Assembly (NCBI GenBank): GCA_934725855.1
Contig: CAKVCL010000022.1
Span: 1-57,109, forward strand
From: an uncultured Cellulosilyticum sp.
GTDB taxonomy: Bacteria > Bacillota > Clostridia > Lachnospirales > Cellulosilyticaceae
Reading direction: 5' to 3'
Length of the DNA: 57,109 bases
This document shows, one piece after another, positions 1 through 9,014 of the stretch (its first letter is position 1; each line of letters starts with the position of its first letter). Made by a program: the position numbers and the translations under genes. The notes under the pieces were generated by a model. It worked only from the letters and a program-made list of their open reading frames with translations, was not told the origin of the DNA and did not search any database.

Positions 1-10
1 TACCTCCTAA
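1..10 (-). promoter_or_regulatory. Shine-Dalgarno of a gene off the left edge
   Basis: Read on the minus strand this is TTAGGAGGTA, a near-perfect ribosome-binding site. It suggests a divergent gene whose start codon lies just outside the window. Bases 11-228 hold no gene that I can support. Confidence 0.55.
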
Positions 11-168
11 AAATATTTAAAGACAGTATACTTGAAAATCAAGGGAGTGAATAGGCGTGCTTGATATGACGCTTACTCTTCTTCGCGTATATATTTCTAA
101 TATATCTCCAGGTTGGCACTCTAATACTTTGCAAATACCATTTGTAGAAAAGTAATATAACAATTTAC

Positions 169-193
169 ATTGATAAATCAAAAACTTATCGAT
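169..193. promoter_or_regulatory. Imperfect inverted repeat upstream of the fucosidase gene
   Basis: ATTGATAA (169-176) and TTATCGAT (186-193) are inverted with one mismatch and a 9-base spacer. They lie between the divergent left-edge gene and the GH95 gene, so they could be an operator for the glycan operon. This rests on symmetry and position only. Confidence 0.25.
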
Positions 194-228
194 ATATTGA
201 AGAAAAATGTATAGGAGGAGAGTTTAAA

Positions 229-2472
229 ATGGATAATCAAATGCTTTGGTATGATAAGCCAGTTCAAAACTGGAATTGGAATGAAGCGTTGCCTATTGGA
301 AATGGTTCATTAGGCGGCATGATTTATGGAGAAGTCGTAAAGGAGCATATTCAGCTTAATGAGGAAAGTTTATGGTTTGGGGGATTTAGGGATCGAAATA
401 ATCCTGAGGCATTGAAGCATTTATCGAAAGTAAGGGAGTTACTTTGGCAAGGAAAGATTAGTGATGCAGAGAATCTATTAGCTGTAACCATGTTTGCTAT
501 TCCAGAACATCAGAGACATTATTCTTGCTTGGGTGATTTCTTTGCTGAGTTTTATCATCAATCAAAGGAAGGTAAGAAACCACTAGAAGTTCAAAATTAT
601 AAAAGAGAGCTGGATCTAAAAAACGGACTTAGTACAGTAAGTTATGAGGCTTATGGAGTCAATTATAAAAGAGAATATTTTTGCAGTCATCCCGCACAGG
701 GAATGATTATTAGATTGACTGCAAATGAAAAAGGGATGCTTAATTTAAGTGCTTTTATTGATAGGGAACCGTTTTTAGATGAAATTAAAATGGACTCAGA
801 GGAAAAAGCCATTACATTAACAGGGAGAAGCAATCATGATGGTGTAAATTATGCGTTTAAGATGCAAACGATACATATAGGTGGAACTTCTGAGGTAATG
901 GGTCAGAGGATTTATTTTAAGAATTGTGATGAAGTTATTATTGAGATAGCGGCTGCAACAAGCTTTAATTACGATTTACCAAATGAAGAAGTCAATAAAA
1001 GACTTGAAAAGATGAAAAAGCAAAGTTATGAGGAACTTCTACAGGAACACATTGCAGATTATAGGGGCATAATGGATAAGATGCAATTAGAGATTAAGGG
1101 AGAAGATTTATCTTATTTAACCACGGACAAGCGGTTAGAACGTATGAAACAAGGAAAAGAGGATAATGGACTTATATCTTTATACTTCCAGTATGGACGC
1201 TATCTATTAATGAGTAGCAGTAGGAAAGGTGGCCTTCCAGCTAATTTACAAGGCATATGGAATGGACAGTGGCAGCCACCATGGGGGTCAAAATATACGA
1301 TTAATATTAATACTGAGATGAACTACTGGTTAGCAGAAAAATGCAATTTGTCAGAGTGCCATTTGCCTCTATTTGAACACATGGAGCGCATGAAGCCTCA
1401 TGGAGAAGAAACAGCTAAGAAGATGTATGGTTGTAAAGGTTGGGTAGCACATCATAATACGGATATATGGGGAGATACTGCGCCACAAGATATGTGGATG
1501 CCTGCTACGATTTGGCCAATGGGAGCAGCATGGCTTTGCCTACATATATGGGAGCATTATGAGTACACGGGAGATAAAGAATTTTTAAGAAGTAAATATC
1601 ATTTACTAAAAGGCGCAGGCGAATTCTTCAAAGATTATTTAATGGAAGATGAAAAAGGCTATTTGGTAACGGGTCCTTCAACTTCTCCAGAAAATACTTA
1701 TATCTTACCAAATGGTGAAAGTGGTACGGTTTGTATTGGACCAACCATGGATAATGAAATTTTATATGAGCTTTTTACAGCGGTTATTGAAGCAGGTAAA
1801 GTACTAGAAGAAAATGAAAAGGAAATAGAAGCGTATGTAAAAATGCGCGAAAGACTTACCCCTCTTCAAATTGGTAAATACGGGCAGATTATGGAATGGC
1901 GTGAAGACTATGAAGAACAGGAACCAGGGCATAGGCACATATCACAACTCTTTGGGCTTTATCCAGGTCATCAAATTTCTAGTAAGACCCCAGAACTTGC
2001 AGCAGCAGCTAAGAAAACCCTTGAAAGAAGATTGCAATATGGTGGGGGACATACAGGCTGGAGCAGAGCTTGGATTATCAACTTATGGGCAAGACTTGGA
2101 GAAAGTGAGCTAGCTTATGAAAATGTCAAAGAGTTATTAAAGAAATCTACCTTAATTAATTTATTGGATAATCATCCACCATTCCAAATTGATGGCAACT
2201 TTGGAGGGGCAGCAGGGATTAGTGAAATGTTGATGCAAGAGGTAAATGGATGTGTAGAATTGCTACCAGCGTTACCAAAAGCATGGCAAGATGGAGAAGT
2301 TAAAGGAATATGTGCAAAAAATGGTTTAGTATTGGACTTCAAATGGGGAAATGGTATTTTAACTGAACTTAAGTTACAAAGTACTCTAGGAGGAAAATAC
2401 GAAGTCAAATGCAATAAAAATTGCTTATTTAATGGATTACTTCAAAAAGGTGAAAGTAAATTTATTAAGTAA
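229..2472 (+). CDS. GH95 family alpha-L-fucosidase, intracellular
   Basis: The protein (747 aa) matches glycoside hydrolase family 95, inverting enzymes that release alpha-1,2-linked L-fucose (some members act on alpha-L-galactose). The N-terminus carries the family's EALPIGNGSLGG and QLNEESLWFGG motifs. The active-site NINTEMNYW (N359 and N361 are the likely equivalents of the catalytic Asn pair), SPEN with E488 as candidate general acid, and DGNFGG with D655 are all present. There is no signal peptide, so it should act in the cytoplasm on imported oligosaccharides. The start follows AGGAGGAG at a good distance. It heads a run with two ABC permeases, a binding protein and an alpha-xylosidase, which fits removal of fucose from xyloglucan fragments. 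The family call is firm; the natural substrate is inferred. Confidence 0.93.
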   Translation: MDNQMLWYDKPVQNWNWNEALPIGNGSLGGMIYGEVVKEHIQLNEESLWFGGFRDRNNPEALKHLSKVRELLWQGKISDAENLLAVTMFAIPEHQRHYSCLGDFFAEFYHQSKEGKKPLEVQNYKRELDLKNGLSTVSYEAYGVNYKREYFCSHPAQGMIIRLTANEKGMLNLSAFIDREPFLDEIKMDSEEKAITLTGRSNHDGVNYAFKMQTIHIGGTSEVMGQRIYFKNCDEVIIEIAAATSFNYDLPNEEVNKRLEKMKKQSYEELLQEHIADYRGIMDKMQLEIKGEDLSYLTTDKRLERMKQGKEDNGLISLYFQYGRYLLMSSSRKGGLPANLQGIWNGQWQPPWGSKYTININTEMNYWLAEKCNLSECHLPLFEHMERMKPHGEETAKKMYGCKGWVAHHNTDIWGDTAPQDMWMPATIWPMGAAWLCLHIWEHYEYTGDKEFLRSKYHLLKGAGEFFKDYLMEDEKGYLVTGPSTSPENTYILPNGESGTVCIGPTMDNEILYELFTAVIEAGKVLEENEKEIEAYVKMRERLTPLQIGKYGQIMEWREDYEEQEPGHRHISQLFGLYPGHQISSKTPELAAAAKKTLERRLQYGGGHTGWSRAWIINLWARLGESELAYENVKELLKKSTLINLLDNHPPFQIDGNFGGAAGISEMLMQEVNGCVELLPALPKAWQDGEVKGICAKNGLVLDFKWGNGILTELKLQSTLGGKYEVKCNKNCLFNGLLQKGESKFIK

Positions 2473-2502
2473 ATTTTATAAATGACTAATTTTTAAACTA
2501 AA

Positions 2503-2530
2503 ATACCTACATTTTTAGAGGTATATTTAT
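2503..2530 (+). terminator. Weak hairpin between fucosidase and permease genes
   Basis: ATACCT pairs with AGGTAT around a short loop and is followed by ATTTATAA rather than a true T-run. It may be a leaky intercistronic attenuator that lowers transporter expression, or an mRNA stabiliser. Confidence 0.3.
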
Positions 2531-2565
2531 AACTCCTAGTATATTACTATATAAACATATAAAAA

Positions 2566-3543
2566 ATGTATAGTAAATTGAAGGGAGTGATAAAAATTCT
2601 AGCCAAAATAAACAATAAACAATCGATTCAAAAAAAGCTTGATTTAAAGAGGATGCTGTTTGAGCAAAGGTATTTAATTCTTATGTCAGCCCCTTTTGTT
2701 ATCTGGGTCATTATCTTTAAATATGTACCATTAGTTGGTTGGCTTATGGCATTTCAGGATTATAAGCCTAAGACAGGGATTATGGGTTCAAAATGGGTAG
2801 GACTAAAACATTTCATGGCTTTATTTCATGAAGAACAATTTTACCAAGCTTTACAAAATACATTAGCAATGAGTATTTTGGGAATTATTTTTGGAACCAC
2901 ATTTTCAGTTGTCTTTGCAATCTTGCTTAATGAGCTTAGATCAGTGAAGATGAAAAGAGTTGTACAAACCGTATCCTATTTACCACACTTTGTTTCATGG
3001 GTAGTTGTGGCTAATATTGTTGGACAGATTCTTTCAGTTACAGGTGTTCTTAATGAAATACTTATGGCATTTCACTTAATTAAAGAACCTATTAATTTTA
3101 TGTCGCAACCTAATTTATTTTGGGGTATTGTAACAGGGTCTGATTTATGGAAGGAAACAGGTTGGAATGCCATTATTTATTTAGCAGCAATAACAGGCAT
3201 TGATGTTCAGCTTTATGAAGCTGCTAAGGTAGATGGTGCTAATAGGTGGCAACAGATTAAAGCTATTACTTTACCAAGTATCAGAGGAACGATTATTATT
3301 TTACTTATTATGTCTATTGGTAATTTGGTAAACATCGGGTTTGAAAAACAAATGTTATTAGGAAACAATACAGTTGCAGCTAAATCACTAGTACTTGATA
3401 AGTATGCATTAGATTATGGTATTGGTATGGTAAGGTACTCATATGGTACGGCTATTGGTATGTTTAAATCTATAGTTGGAATTGTTCTTATATATATAGC
3501 TAATACCATGGCTAAAAAATCTGGAGAAGGTCAATTAATATAA
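2566..3543 (+). CDS. Carbohydrate ABC transporter permease, LplB type
   Basis: This is an inner-membrane permease of the CUT1 sugar-importer class. It has about six hydrophobic segments and the EAA loop that contacts the ATPase (EAAKVDGANRWQQIKAITLP, near residues 218-237). The N-terminal RYLILMSAPF segment leading to GWLMAFQDYKPK is typical of LplB/YtcP-like partners for complex oligosaccharides. The ATG at 2566 has no visible ribosome site. AAGGGAG at 2581-2587 sits 8 bases before an in-frame ATT at 2596, so the true start is uncertain. It is followed after 12 bases by the second permease. No ATPase gene is present, so a shared MsmK/UgpC-type ATPase is likely. Confidence 0.9.
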   Translation: MYSKLKGVIKILAKINNKQSIQKKLDLKRMLFEQRYLILMSAPFVIWVIIFKYVPLVGWLMAFQDYKPKTGIMGSKWVGLKHFMALFHEEQFYQALQNTLAMSILGIIFGTTFSVVFAILLNELRSVKMKRVVQTVSYLPHFVSWVVVANIVGQILSVTGVLNEILMAFHLIKEPINFMSQPNLFWGIVTGSDLWKETGWNAIIYLAAITGIDVQLYEAAKVDGANRWQQIKAITLPSIRGTIIILLIMSIGNLVNIGFEKQMLLGNNTVAAKSLVLDKYALDYGIGMVRYSYGTAIGMFKSIVGIVLIYIANTMAKKSGEGQLI

Positions 3544-3555
3544 GGAGGAGATATT

Positions 3556-4443
3556 GTGACAAGTGGAATAAAGAAAATAACGATTGTAGATATTATCATA
3601 GCCTTTATTATGTGCATCGTTTTTGTTGTTACTGTATATCCTTTCTTACAAGTTGTAGCGTTGTCCTTTAATGATGCAACAGACACAGTACGCGGTGGCG
3701 TTCATATTTGGCCTAGAGTATTTACATTAAACAACTATGTAGAGATCTTCAAATCAAATAGTAATATTGGGAGAGGATTTATAAATTCAGTACTTAGAAC
3801 CGTTATAGGAACCATTTTAGGCATTTTGTGTTGTTCGATGTTAGCTTATACATTAAGTAGAAAGGATTATATTTTTAGAAAACCTATTTCTATTTTATTT
3901 GTTTTAACGATGTATGTAAGTGGTGGATTAATTCCAGAATACATGCTTATAAAAAATCTTGGACTTATTAACCACTTTGCAGTATACATTTTACCAGGAT
4001 TACTCAGTGCTTATAATATTATTGTTTTACGTTCATTTATGGATAATTTACCTTTTGAACTCCAAGAGTCAGCTAAGATAGATGGTGCTAATGAACTAGT
4101 GATCTTTTGGAAAATTATATTTCCACTGTGCATGCCTGCAATAGCAACCGTTGCTTTATTTATAGCAGTAGGACAATGGAATGCTTGGTTTGACACATAT
4201 CTTTATGCAAAGAAAGAACATTTAACGACATTACAATATGAACTCATGAAGGTACTTGATAATGCAACAGCAGGAGTTAAGGCAGCAGATATTCATTCGC
4301 AAGGGCTCAAAAAAGTCACTTCTAATCCAGAATCTATAAAAATGGCGATTACAGTTATTACGACTGTACCTATTGTATGTGTTTATCCATTTTTACAAAG
4401 ATATTTTGTATCAGGAATGACGATTGGAGCAGTAAAAAGTTAA
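3556..4443 (+). CDS. Carbohydrate ABC transporter permease, YtcP type
   Basis: This is the second CUT1 permease (295 aa), pairing with the gene just upstream to form the membrane channel. It starts with GTG, placed correctly after AAGGAGGAG. It has about six membrane segments, the first near residues 12-34. Its EAA loop reads ESAKIDGANELVIFWKIIFP near residues 172-191. The C-terminus FVSGMTIGAVKS is typical of YtcP-like permeases. It is co-transcribed with the upstream permease (12-base gap) and the downstream binding protein (19-base gap). Confidence 0.92.
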   Translation: MTSGIKKITIVDIIIAFIMCIVFVVTVYPFLQVVALSFNDATDTVRGGVHIWPRVFTLNNYVEIFKSNSNIGRGFINSVLRTVIGTILGILCCSMLAYTLSRKDYIFRKPISILFVLTMYVSGGLIPEYMLIKNLGLINHFAVYILPGLLSAYNIIVLRSFMDNLPFELQESAKIDGANELVIFWKIIFPLCMPAIATVALFIAVGQWNAWFDTYLYAKKEHLTTLQYELMKVLDNATAGVKAADIHSQGLKKVTSNPESIKMAITVITTVPIVCVYPFLQRYFVSGMTIGAVKS

Positions 4444-4462
4444 TTAATGGGGGGAAAAGGTA

Positions 4463-6229
4463 ATGAAAATGAGAAAGTTTATTACAGGTGTTCTACTTGT
4501 AACTATGGTTGGAGCTATGGGTGTTGGTTGTGGTAATAGTCAAAATAGTACAGCAAATACATCTGCTGAGAGCACTAATCGTGAAAAAACAGAAGAAAGC
4601 ACTAACACAGAAACAGCCGAAGCGCAAAACACAGGAGAAGCAGATGCAGATGGATTTGTAGGACTTGAGGACCGTACACCTACTACACTTAGAGTTTTTT
4701 ATGCAGATCAGACAGAAGATATTGAATTTACTGATCCTATTGCTGAAAAAATTAAAGAACTTACTGGTATTACATTAGAGATTGAACATGCTGTTGGTGG
4801 TGATGAGCAAGCAATTCCTCTTATGATTGCTAGTGGAGATTATCCAGATTTAATTTTTGCTAAAGGCGATACAGGACTATTAGTTGATGCAGGTGCACTC
4901 GTTCCACTTCAAGATATGATTGAAGAAAAGGGAGATCATATTAAAGAATTATATGGAGACAATCTTAAAAGATTAAAATACTCAGAAGAAGATCCAAGTA
5001 TTTATACATTTGGAGCTTACGGTGTAAACGCTGTTTCTTGGGAAACAGATGGAAATATGCAAATTCAACATGCTGTACTTAAAGAGTTAGGTTATCCAGA
5101 AATTAAAACCATTTATCAATATGAGGATGCCATTAAGCAGTATATTGAGAAACACCCTCAAATTGATAGGCAAGATACCATTGGATTAACATTAATGGGT
5201 AGTGATTGGAGATGGCTCATTACAGTAGGGAATGTGGCTTCAGCAACCGCAGGAATTCCAGATGATGGAGAATGGAAAATTGATGATGAAACTGAAACTG
5301 CTGAATACAAATATTTTGATGAAGGTGTAAAAGAATATATGAAGTGGCTCAACCATATGAATGCCATTGGACTTTTGGATCCTGAATCATTTACGCAGCA
5401 AGAGGATGTATATTATGCAAAACTTGCATCAGGTCGTGTACTTGGTACAGCAACACCTAGTTGGGGAACAAATGATTCTAAGAAAGCATTAGTAGCAGCA
5501 GGTAAAGAAGAAAGAACAACAGCTCCACTTCCAGTTACTATTTCAGAAGATATTAAGCCAGCAGTAAGAAAGAATTATGGATTTAGTGGTGGTCACGGTT
5601 TAGGAATTTGCGCAACAAGTGAAAATATTGATAGAGCATTTGAATTTATGAATTGGATGTGTTCAGACGAAGCTCAAATCCTTGTAAACTGGGGAATTGA
5701 AGGCGTAGATTATGAATATGATGAAAACGGCATTAGAAGATTAACTGCTGAAAGAGAAAATATGTTTAAAACAGATAAAGACTTTGCTAAGAAAACAGGT
5801 ATTACTAAATATGCTTATCCATATCCACAACAAGGGGATGGTTCTATTGATAAGACAGGTAATTATTATACCCTTAAGAGCAAAGAACAGATCATTGCTA
5901 ATATGACAGAAACAGAAAAAGAAACGCTTAAAGCATATGGCAAAGAATTATGGATTGATTTCTTCCCAACACCAGAAGAACTTGGTGTATCTAAACACGG
6001 TCAAGCATGGCAATTTAACATTCCTTCAGACTGCGAGTTGGCAATCTTTAATCAAAAATCTGAAGACTATGTTAAACAAGCAGCAACACAAATTATTTTA
6101 GGCAGTCCAGATAACTTTGATGCAGCATGGGATGAAATGCTTGCTAAGTTTAAAGAGATGGGTGTAGATGAGGCTAATGCTGAGATGACTAGACTAACAC
6201 AAGAAAAGATTCGTTTTTGGTCTGAATAA
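4463..6229 (+). CDS. Extracellular solute-binding lipoprotein, LplA/family 1 type
   Basis: This is the substrate-binding component (588 aa) of the oligosaccharide ABC importer, tethered outside the membrane. Residues 1-22 are a lipoprotein signal peptide ending at C23; the lipobox (MGVGC) is slightly atypical because Gly occupies the -3 position. A Ser/Thr/Glu-rich linker runs to about residue 65. The binding fold begins at TTLRVFYADQ, and TFGAYGVN and SGGHGLGICATS are typical of LplA-like proteins. It is the last gene before a strong terminator. Its large size fits complex oligosaccharides, and the neighbouring fucosidase and xylosidase suggest xyloglucan fragments. The family is clear; the ligand is inferred. 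Confidence 0.92.
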   Translation: MKMRKFITGVLLVTMVGAMGVGCGNSQNSTANTSAESTNREKTEESTNTETAEAQNTGEADADGFVGLEDRTPTTLRVFYADQTEDIEFTDPIAEKIKELTGITLEIEHAVGGDEQAIPLMIASGDYPDLIFAKGDTGLLVDAGALVPLQDMIEEKGDHIKELYGDNLKRLKYSEEDPSIYTFGAYGVNAVSWETDGNMQIQHAVLKELGYPEIKTIYQYEDAIKQYIEKHPQIDRQDTIGLTLMGSDWRWLITVGNVASATAGIPDDGEWKIDDETETAEYKYFDEGVKEYMKWLNHMNAIGLLDPESFTQQEDVYYAKLASGRVLGTATPSWGTNDSKKALVAAGKEERTTAPLPVTISEDIKPAVRKNYGFSGGHGLGICATSENIDRAFEFMNWMCSDEAQILVNWGIEGVDYEYDENGIRRLTAERENMFKTDKDFAKKTGITKYAYPYPQQGDGSIDKTGNYYTLKSKEQIIANMTETEKETLKAYGKELWIDFFPTPEELGVSKHGQAWQFNIPSDCELAIFNQKSEDYVKQAATQIILGSPDNFDAAWDEMLAKFKEMGVDEANAEMTRLTQEKIRFWSE

Positions 6230-6253
6230 ATAAGGTTATAAAAAGGAAACAGT

Positions 6254-6290
6254 AGGACTGCCGAGCATCAGGCAGTCCTTTGTTTTATTT
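6254..6290 (+). terminator. Intrinsic terminator after the ABC transporter operon
   Basis: AGGACTGCC (6254-6262) pairs perfectly with GGCAGTCCT (6271-6279) and is followed by TTGTTTTATTTT. It separates the transporter genes from the xylosidase gene. Confidence 0.88.
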
Positions 6291-6432
6291 TAAACATCCT
6301 AATTTAACAGGATAATCTATGGAATGAGAAATGAAAAAAGTATAAAATATTGATGTAATGCTAAAAAATGAGTAATATTAAAGTGAAAAATAAGCAATTT
6401 TAAACTAAATTAATTAGAAATGGAGTGAAAGA

Positions 6433-8778
6433 ATGAGATTTAGTAATGGATGTTGGTTAAACAAAACTGGACTTGAAGTAAGTCACCCTAAAGATGTTTA
6501 TGAATTTGTTCAAAAAGAAAATAGTGTAGAAGTATTAGTACCTTGCTGTGAAATTACTAGCAGGGGTGCTACATTAGGTGGACCTGTTTTAACTTATGAA
6601 ATTTCTGCACCATTAAAAGATGTGTTAAAAGTGCGTATTAGCCATTATAAAGGAACTTTAGATAAAGGACCTCATTTTGATGTACATAATGAAAACTTAC
6701 CAATTGATGTTGAAGGTAAAAGAGGTAGAGTGACCGTTAAAAATGGTGACTTATGCTTAGATATGAGCACTGAAAATGGCTTTGAAATGACTTTTACTAG
6801 AAAAGGCAAGAAACTTACCTCTAGTAAAGGAAAAAGTGCAGCCTATATTAAAGCACATGATACAGAATTCTTGAATGAAAATGTCGCTTCAGCTTATATG
6901 AAGGAAGAACTGAGTCTTTCTGTAGGTGAATTGATTTATGGTTTAGGAGAACGTTTTACCCCATTTATTAAAAACGGTCAAACGGTAGAAACATGGAATA
7001 GTGATGGTGGCACATCTACCGACCAATCTTATAAAAGTATTCCTTTCTATATGAGTAACAGAGGATATGGTGTATTTGTTAACCATCCTGAAAATGTCTC
7101 TTTTGAAGTTGGGTCTGAAAAAGTAACAAGAGTACAATTTAGCGTACCAGGTCAAGCTATTGAATACTATATTGTTGCTGGCGATACGATGAAAGAAGTT
7201 TTAATGAACTATACGACATTAACAGGTAAACCAGCCCTTCCACCAGCTTGGTCATTTGGCTTATGGCTTACGACATCATTTACTACAAATTATGATGAAG
7301 AAACCGTTATGGGATTTGTTGATGGAATGGCCGAAAGAGATATTCCACTTCGTGTATTCCACTTTGACTGCTTCTGGATGAAAGGCTTTGAGTGGTGCAA
7401 CTTTACATGGGATAACGAAGTTTTCCCAGAACCAGTTGCCATGCTTAAACGTATGAAAGAAAAAGGACTTAATGTATGTGTATGGATTAACCCATATATT
7501 GGTCAAGCTTCTAGTTTATTTGATGAAGCAGCCCAAAAAGGATATCTTATCAAACGTACAAATGGAGATGTGTGGCAATTTGATATGTGGCAGCCAGGGA
7601 TGGGAATCGTAGATTTCACTAATCCAGCTGCTTGTAAATGGTTCCAAGAAAAACTTGAAAACTTATTAGATATGGGTGTAGATTGCTTTAAAACAGATTT
7701 TGGTGAAAGAATCCCAACTACTGATGTAGTTTACTTTGATGGTTCTGACCCTATGAAAATGCACAACTACTATACTCAGTTATATAATAAAACCGTATTT
7801 GAAGTGATTCAAAAGAAGAAAGGTGAAAAAGAAGCCGTTCTTTTTGCGCGTAGTGCAACCGTTGGTGGACAAAGCTTTCCTGTTCACTGGGGTGGAGATT
7901 GTGAAGCCAACTATGAATCTATGGCAGAAAGCCTTAGAGGCGGGCTATCACTTTGTCTTTCAGGCTTTGGTTTCTGGAGCCATGATATAGGTGGATTTGA
8001 AAGTACTTCTACAGCAGATGTATATAAACGTTGGGCTGCTTTTGGTCTGTTATCTTCTCATAGTCGTTTACATGGTAGCTATTCTTATCGTGTGCCTTGG
8101 TTATATGATGAAGAAGCAGTTGATGTTGTAAGATTCTTTACTAAGCTTAAATGCCGCTTGATGCCATATTTATTTAAAGCAGCCTATGATACTTCAAAAA
8201 CAGGTGTATCTACAATGCGTGCGATGCTATTAGAATTTGAAGAAGACCCAACTTGTGCTTACTTAGATAAACAATATATGATTGGAGAATCTATATTAGT
8301 CGCACCAATCTTTAATGACGAAAGTATGGCAAACTACTATTTACCAGCAGGAAGATGGACAAACTATCTAACAGGTGAAGTCGTTGAAGGTGGTAAATGG
8401 ATTAAAGAAAAACATAGTTATTTAAGTATTCCTATGTTTGTAAGGGAAAATAGCTTAATTGCAGTAGGTAGCGAGGAAAATGTTCCTGATTACGATTATG
8501 CACAAAATGTAAAAGTAACAGCCTATGAGCTTCAAGAAGATAAAGTAGCAAAAGCTGAAGTTATTAATATGAAACAAGAAACCGAGTTAACTGTATCTGC
8601 ACTTAAACAAGATGGTGCTATTACGATTGAATATACTGGAAAAGGAAAAGATTGGACAATGGTCTTAAAAGGTGTTAATTCAGCAAGCAAAGTTGAAGGA
8701 GCAGAATTTACTTTAACAGAAGAAGGAATTTGCATAAATGTACAAGGAGAAAAGGGAACCATTATTTGCACTTTATAG
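6433..8778 (+). CDS. yicI: GH31 alpha-xylosidase, YicI type
   Basis: This retaining glycoside hydrolase of family 31 (781 aa) should release alpha-1,6-linked xylose from isoprimeverose and xyloglucan oligosaccharides. The N-terminal beta-sandwich is followed by a TIM barrel. Motif KTDFGERIPT contains the predicted nucleophile D422, and HWGGDCEANYESM contains the acid/base D489. These match E. coli YicI in spacing, and KTDFGE distinguishes the alpha-xylosidase branch from most alpha-glucosidases. There is no signal peptide, so it is cytoplasmic. The start follows TGGAGTGA. It lies alone between two terminators in the glycan locus. The symbol is by similarity to E. coli yicI. Confidence 0.93.
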   Translation: MRFSNGCWLNKTGLEVSHPKDVYEFVQKENSVEVLVPCCEITSRGATLGGPVLTYEISAPLKDVLKVRISHYKGTLDKGPHFDVHNENLPIDVEGKRGRVTVKNGDLCLDMSTENGFEMTFTRKGKKLTSSKGKSAAYIKAHDTEFLNENVASAYMKEELSLSVGELIYGLGERFTPFIKNGQTVETWNSDGGTSTDQSYKSIPFYMSNRGYGVFVNHPENVSFEVGSEKVTRVQFSVPGQAIEYYIVAGDTMKEVLMNYTTLTGKPALPPAWSFGLWLTTSFTTNYDEETVMGFVDGMAERDIPLRVFHFDCFWMKGFEWCNFTWDNEVFPEPVAMLKRMKEKGLNVCVWINPYIGQASSLFDEAAQKGYLIKRTNGDVWQFDMWQPGMGIVDFTNPAACKWFQEKLENLLDMGVDCFKTDFGERIPTTDVVYFDGSDPMKMHNYYTQLYNKTVFEVIQKKKGEKEAVLFARSATVGGQSFPVHWGGDCEANYESMAESLRGGLSLCLSGFGFWSHDIGGFESTSTADVYKRWAAFGLLSSHSRLHGSYSYRVPWLYDEEAVDVVRFFTKLKCRLMPYLFKAAYDTSKTGVSTMRAMLLEFEEDPTCAYLDKQYMIGESILVAPIFNDESMANYYLPAGRWTNYLTGEVVEGGKWIKEKHSYLSIPMFVRENSLIAVGSEENVPDYDYAQNVKVTAYELQEDKVAKAEVINMKQETELTVSALKQDGAITIEYTGKGKDWTMVLKGVNSASKVEGAEFTLTEEGICINVQGEKGTIICTL

Positions 8779-8831
8779 TAGCATAAAATAAATTGTTCTT
8801 ATTTGACGATAAATTGGATTAGATAAATATG

Positions 8832-8874
8832 AATTAAAGGGCTGAGTGAAGAAGAATTACTCAGCCCTTTAATT
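8832..8874. terminator. Intrinsic terminator after the xylosidase gene
   Basis: A perfect 16-base inverted repeat, AATTAAAGGGCTGAGT (8832-8847) and ACTCAGCCCTTTAATT (8859-8874), forms a long stem. The T-content is within the distal arm rather than in a separate T-run. Confidence 0.8.
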
Positions 8875-8955
8875 GATTACTCCACAAAAAAATGTAGCCT
8901 CTAAAACGATGTCTTGAATCCTTTTTTCTTTCAACTATTAGATAAAACTATTTAG

Positions 8956-8964
8956 TGATATAAT
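8956..8964 (+). promoter_or_regulatory. Extended -10 promoter of the two-component operon
   Basis: TGATATAAT is an extended -10 element (TGn plus perfect TATAAT) about 50 bases before the kinase start. I see no good -35 box, which an extended -10 can tolerate. It implies the kinase/regulator pair is transcribed separately from the xylosidase gene. Confidence 0.55.
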
Positions 8965-9014
8965 TTTCTTATTAATCAATAAATTTCTAGAATGCAAAAA
9001 AGGAGTAAGTGACA

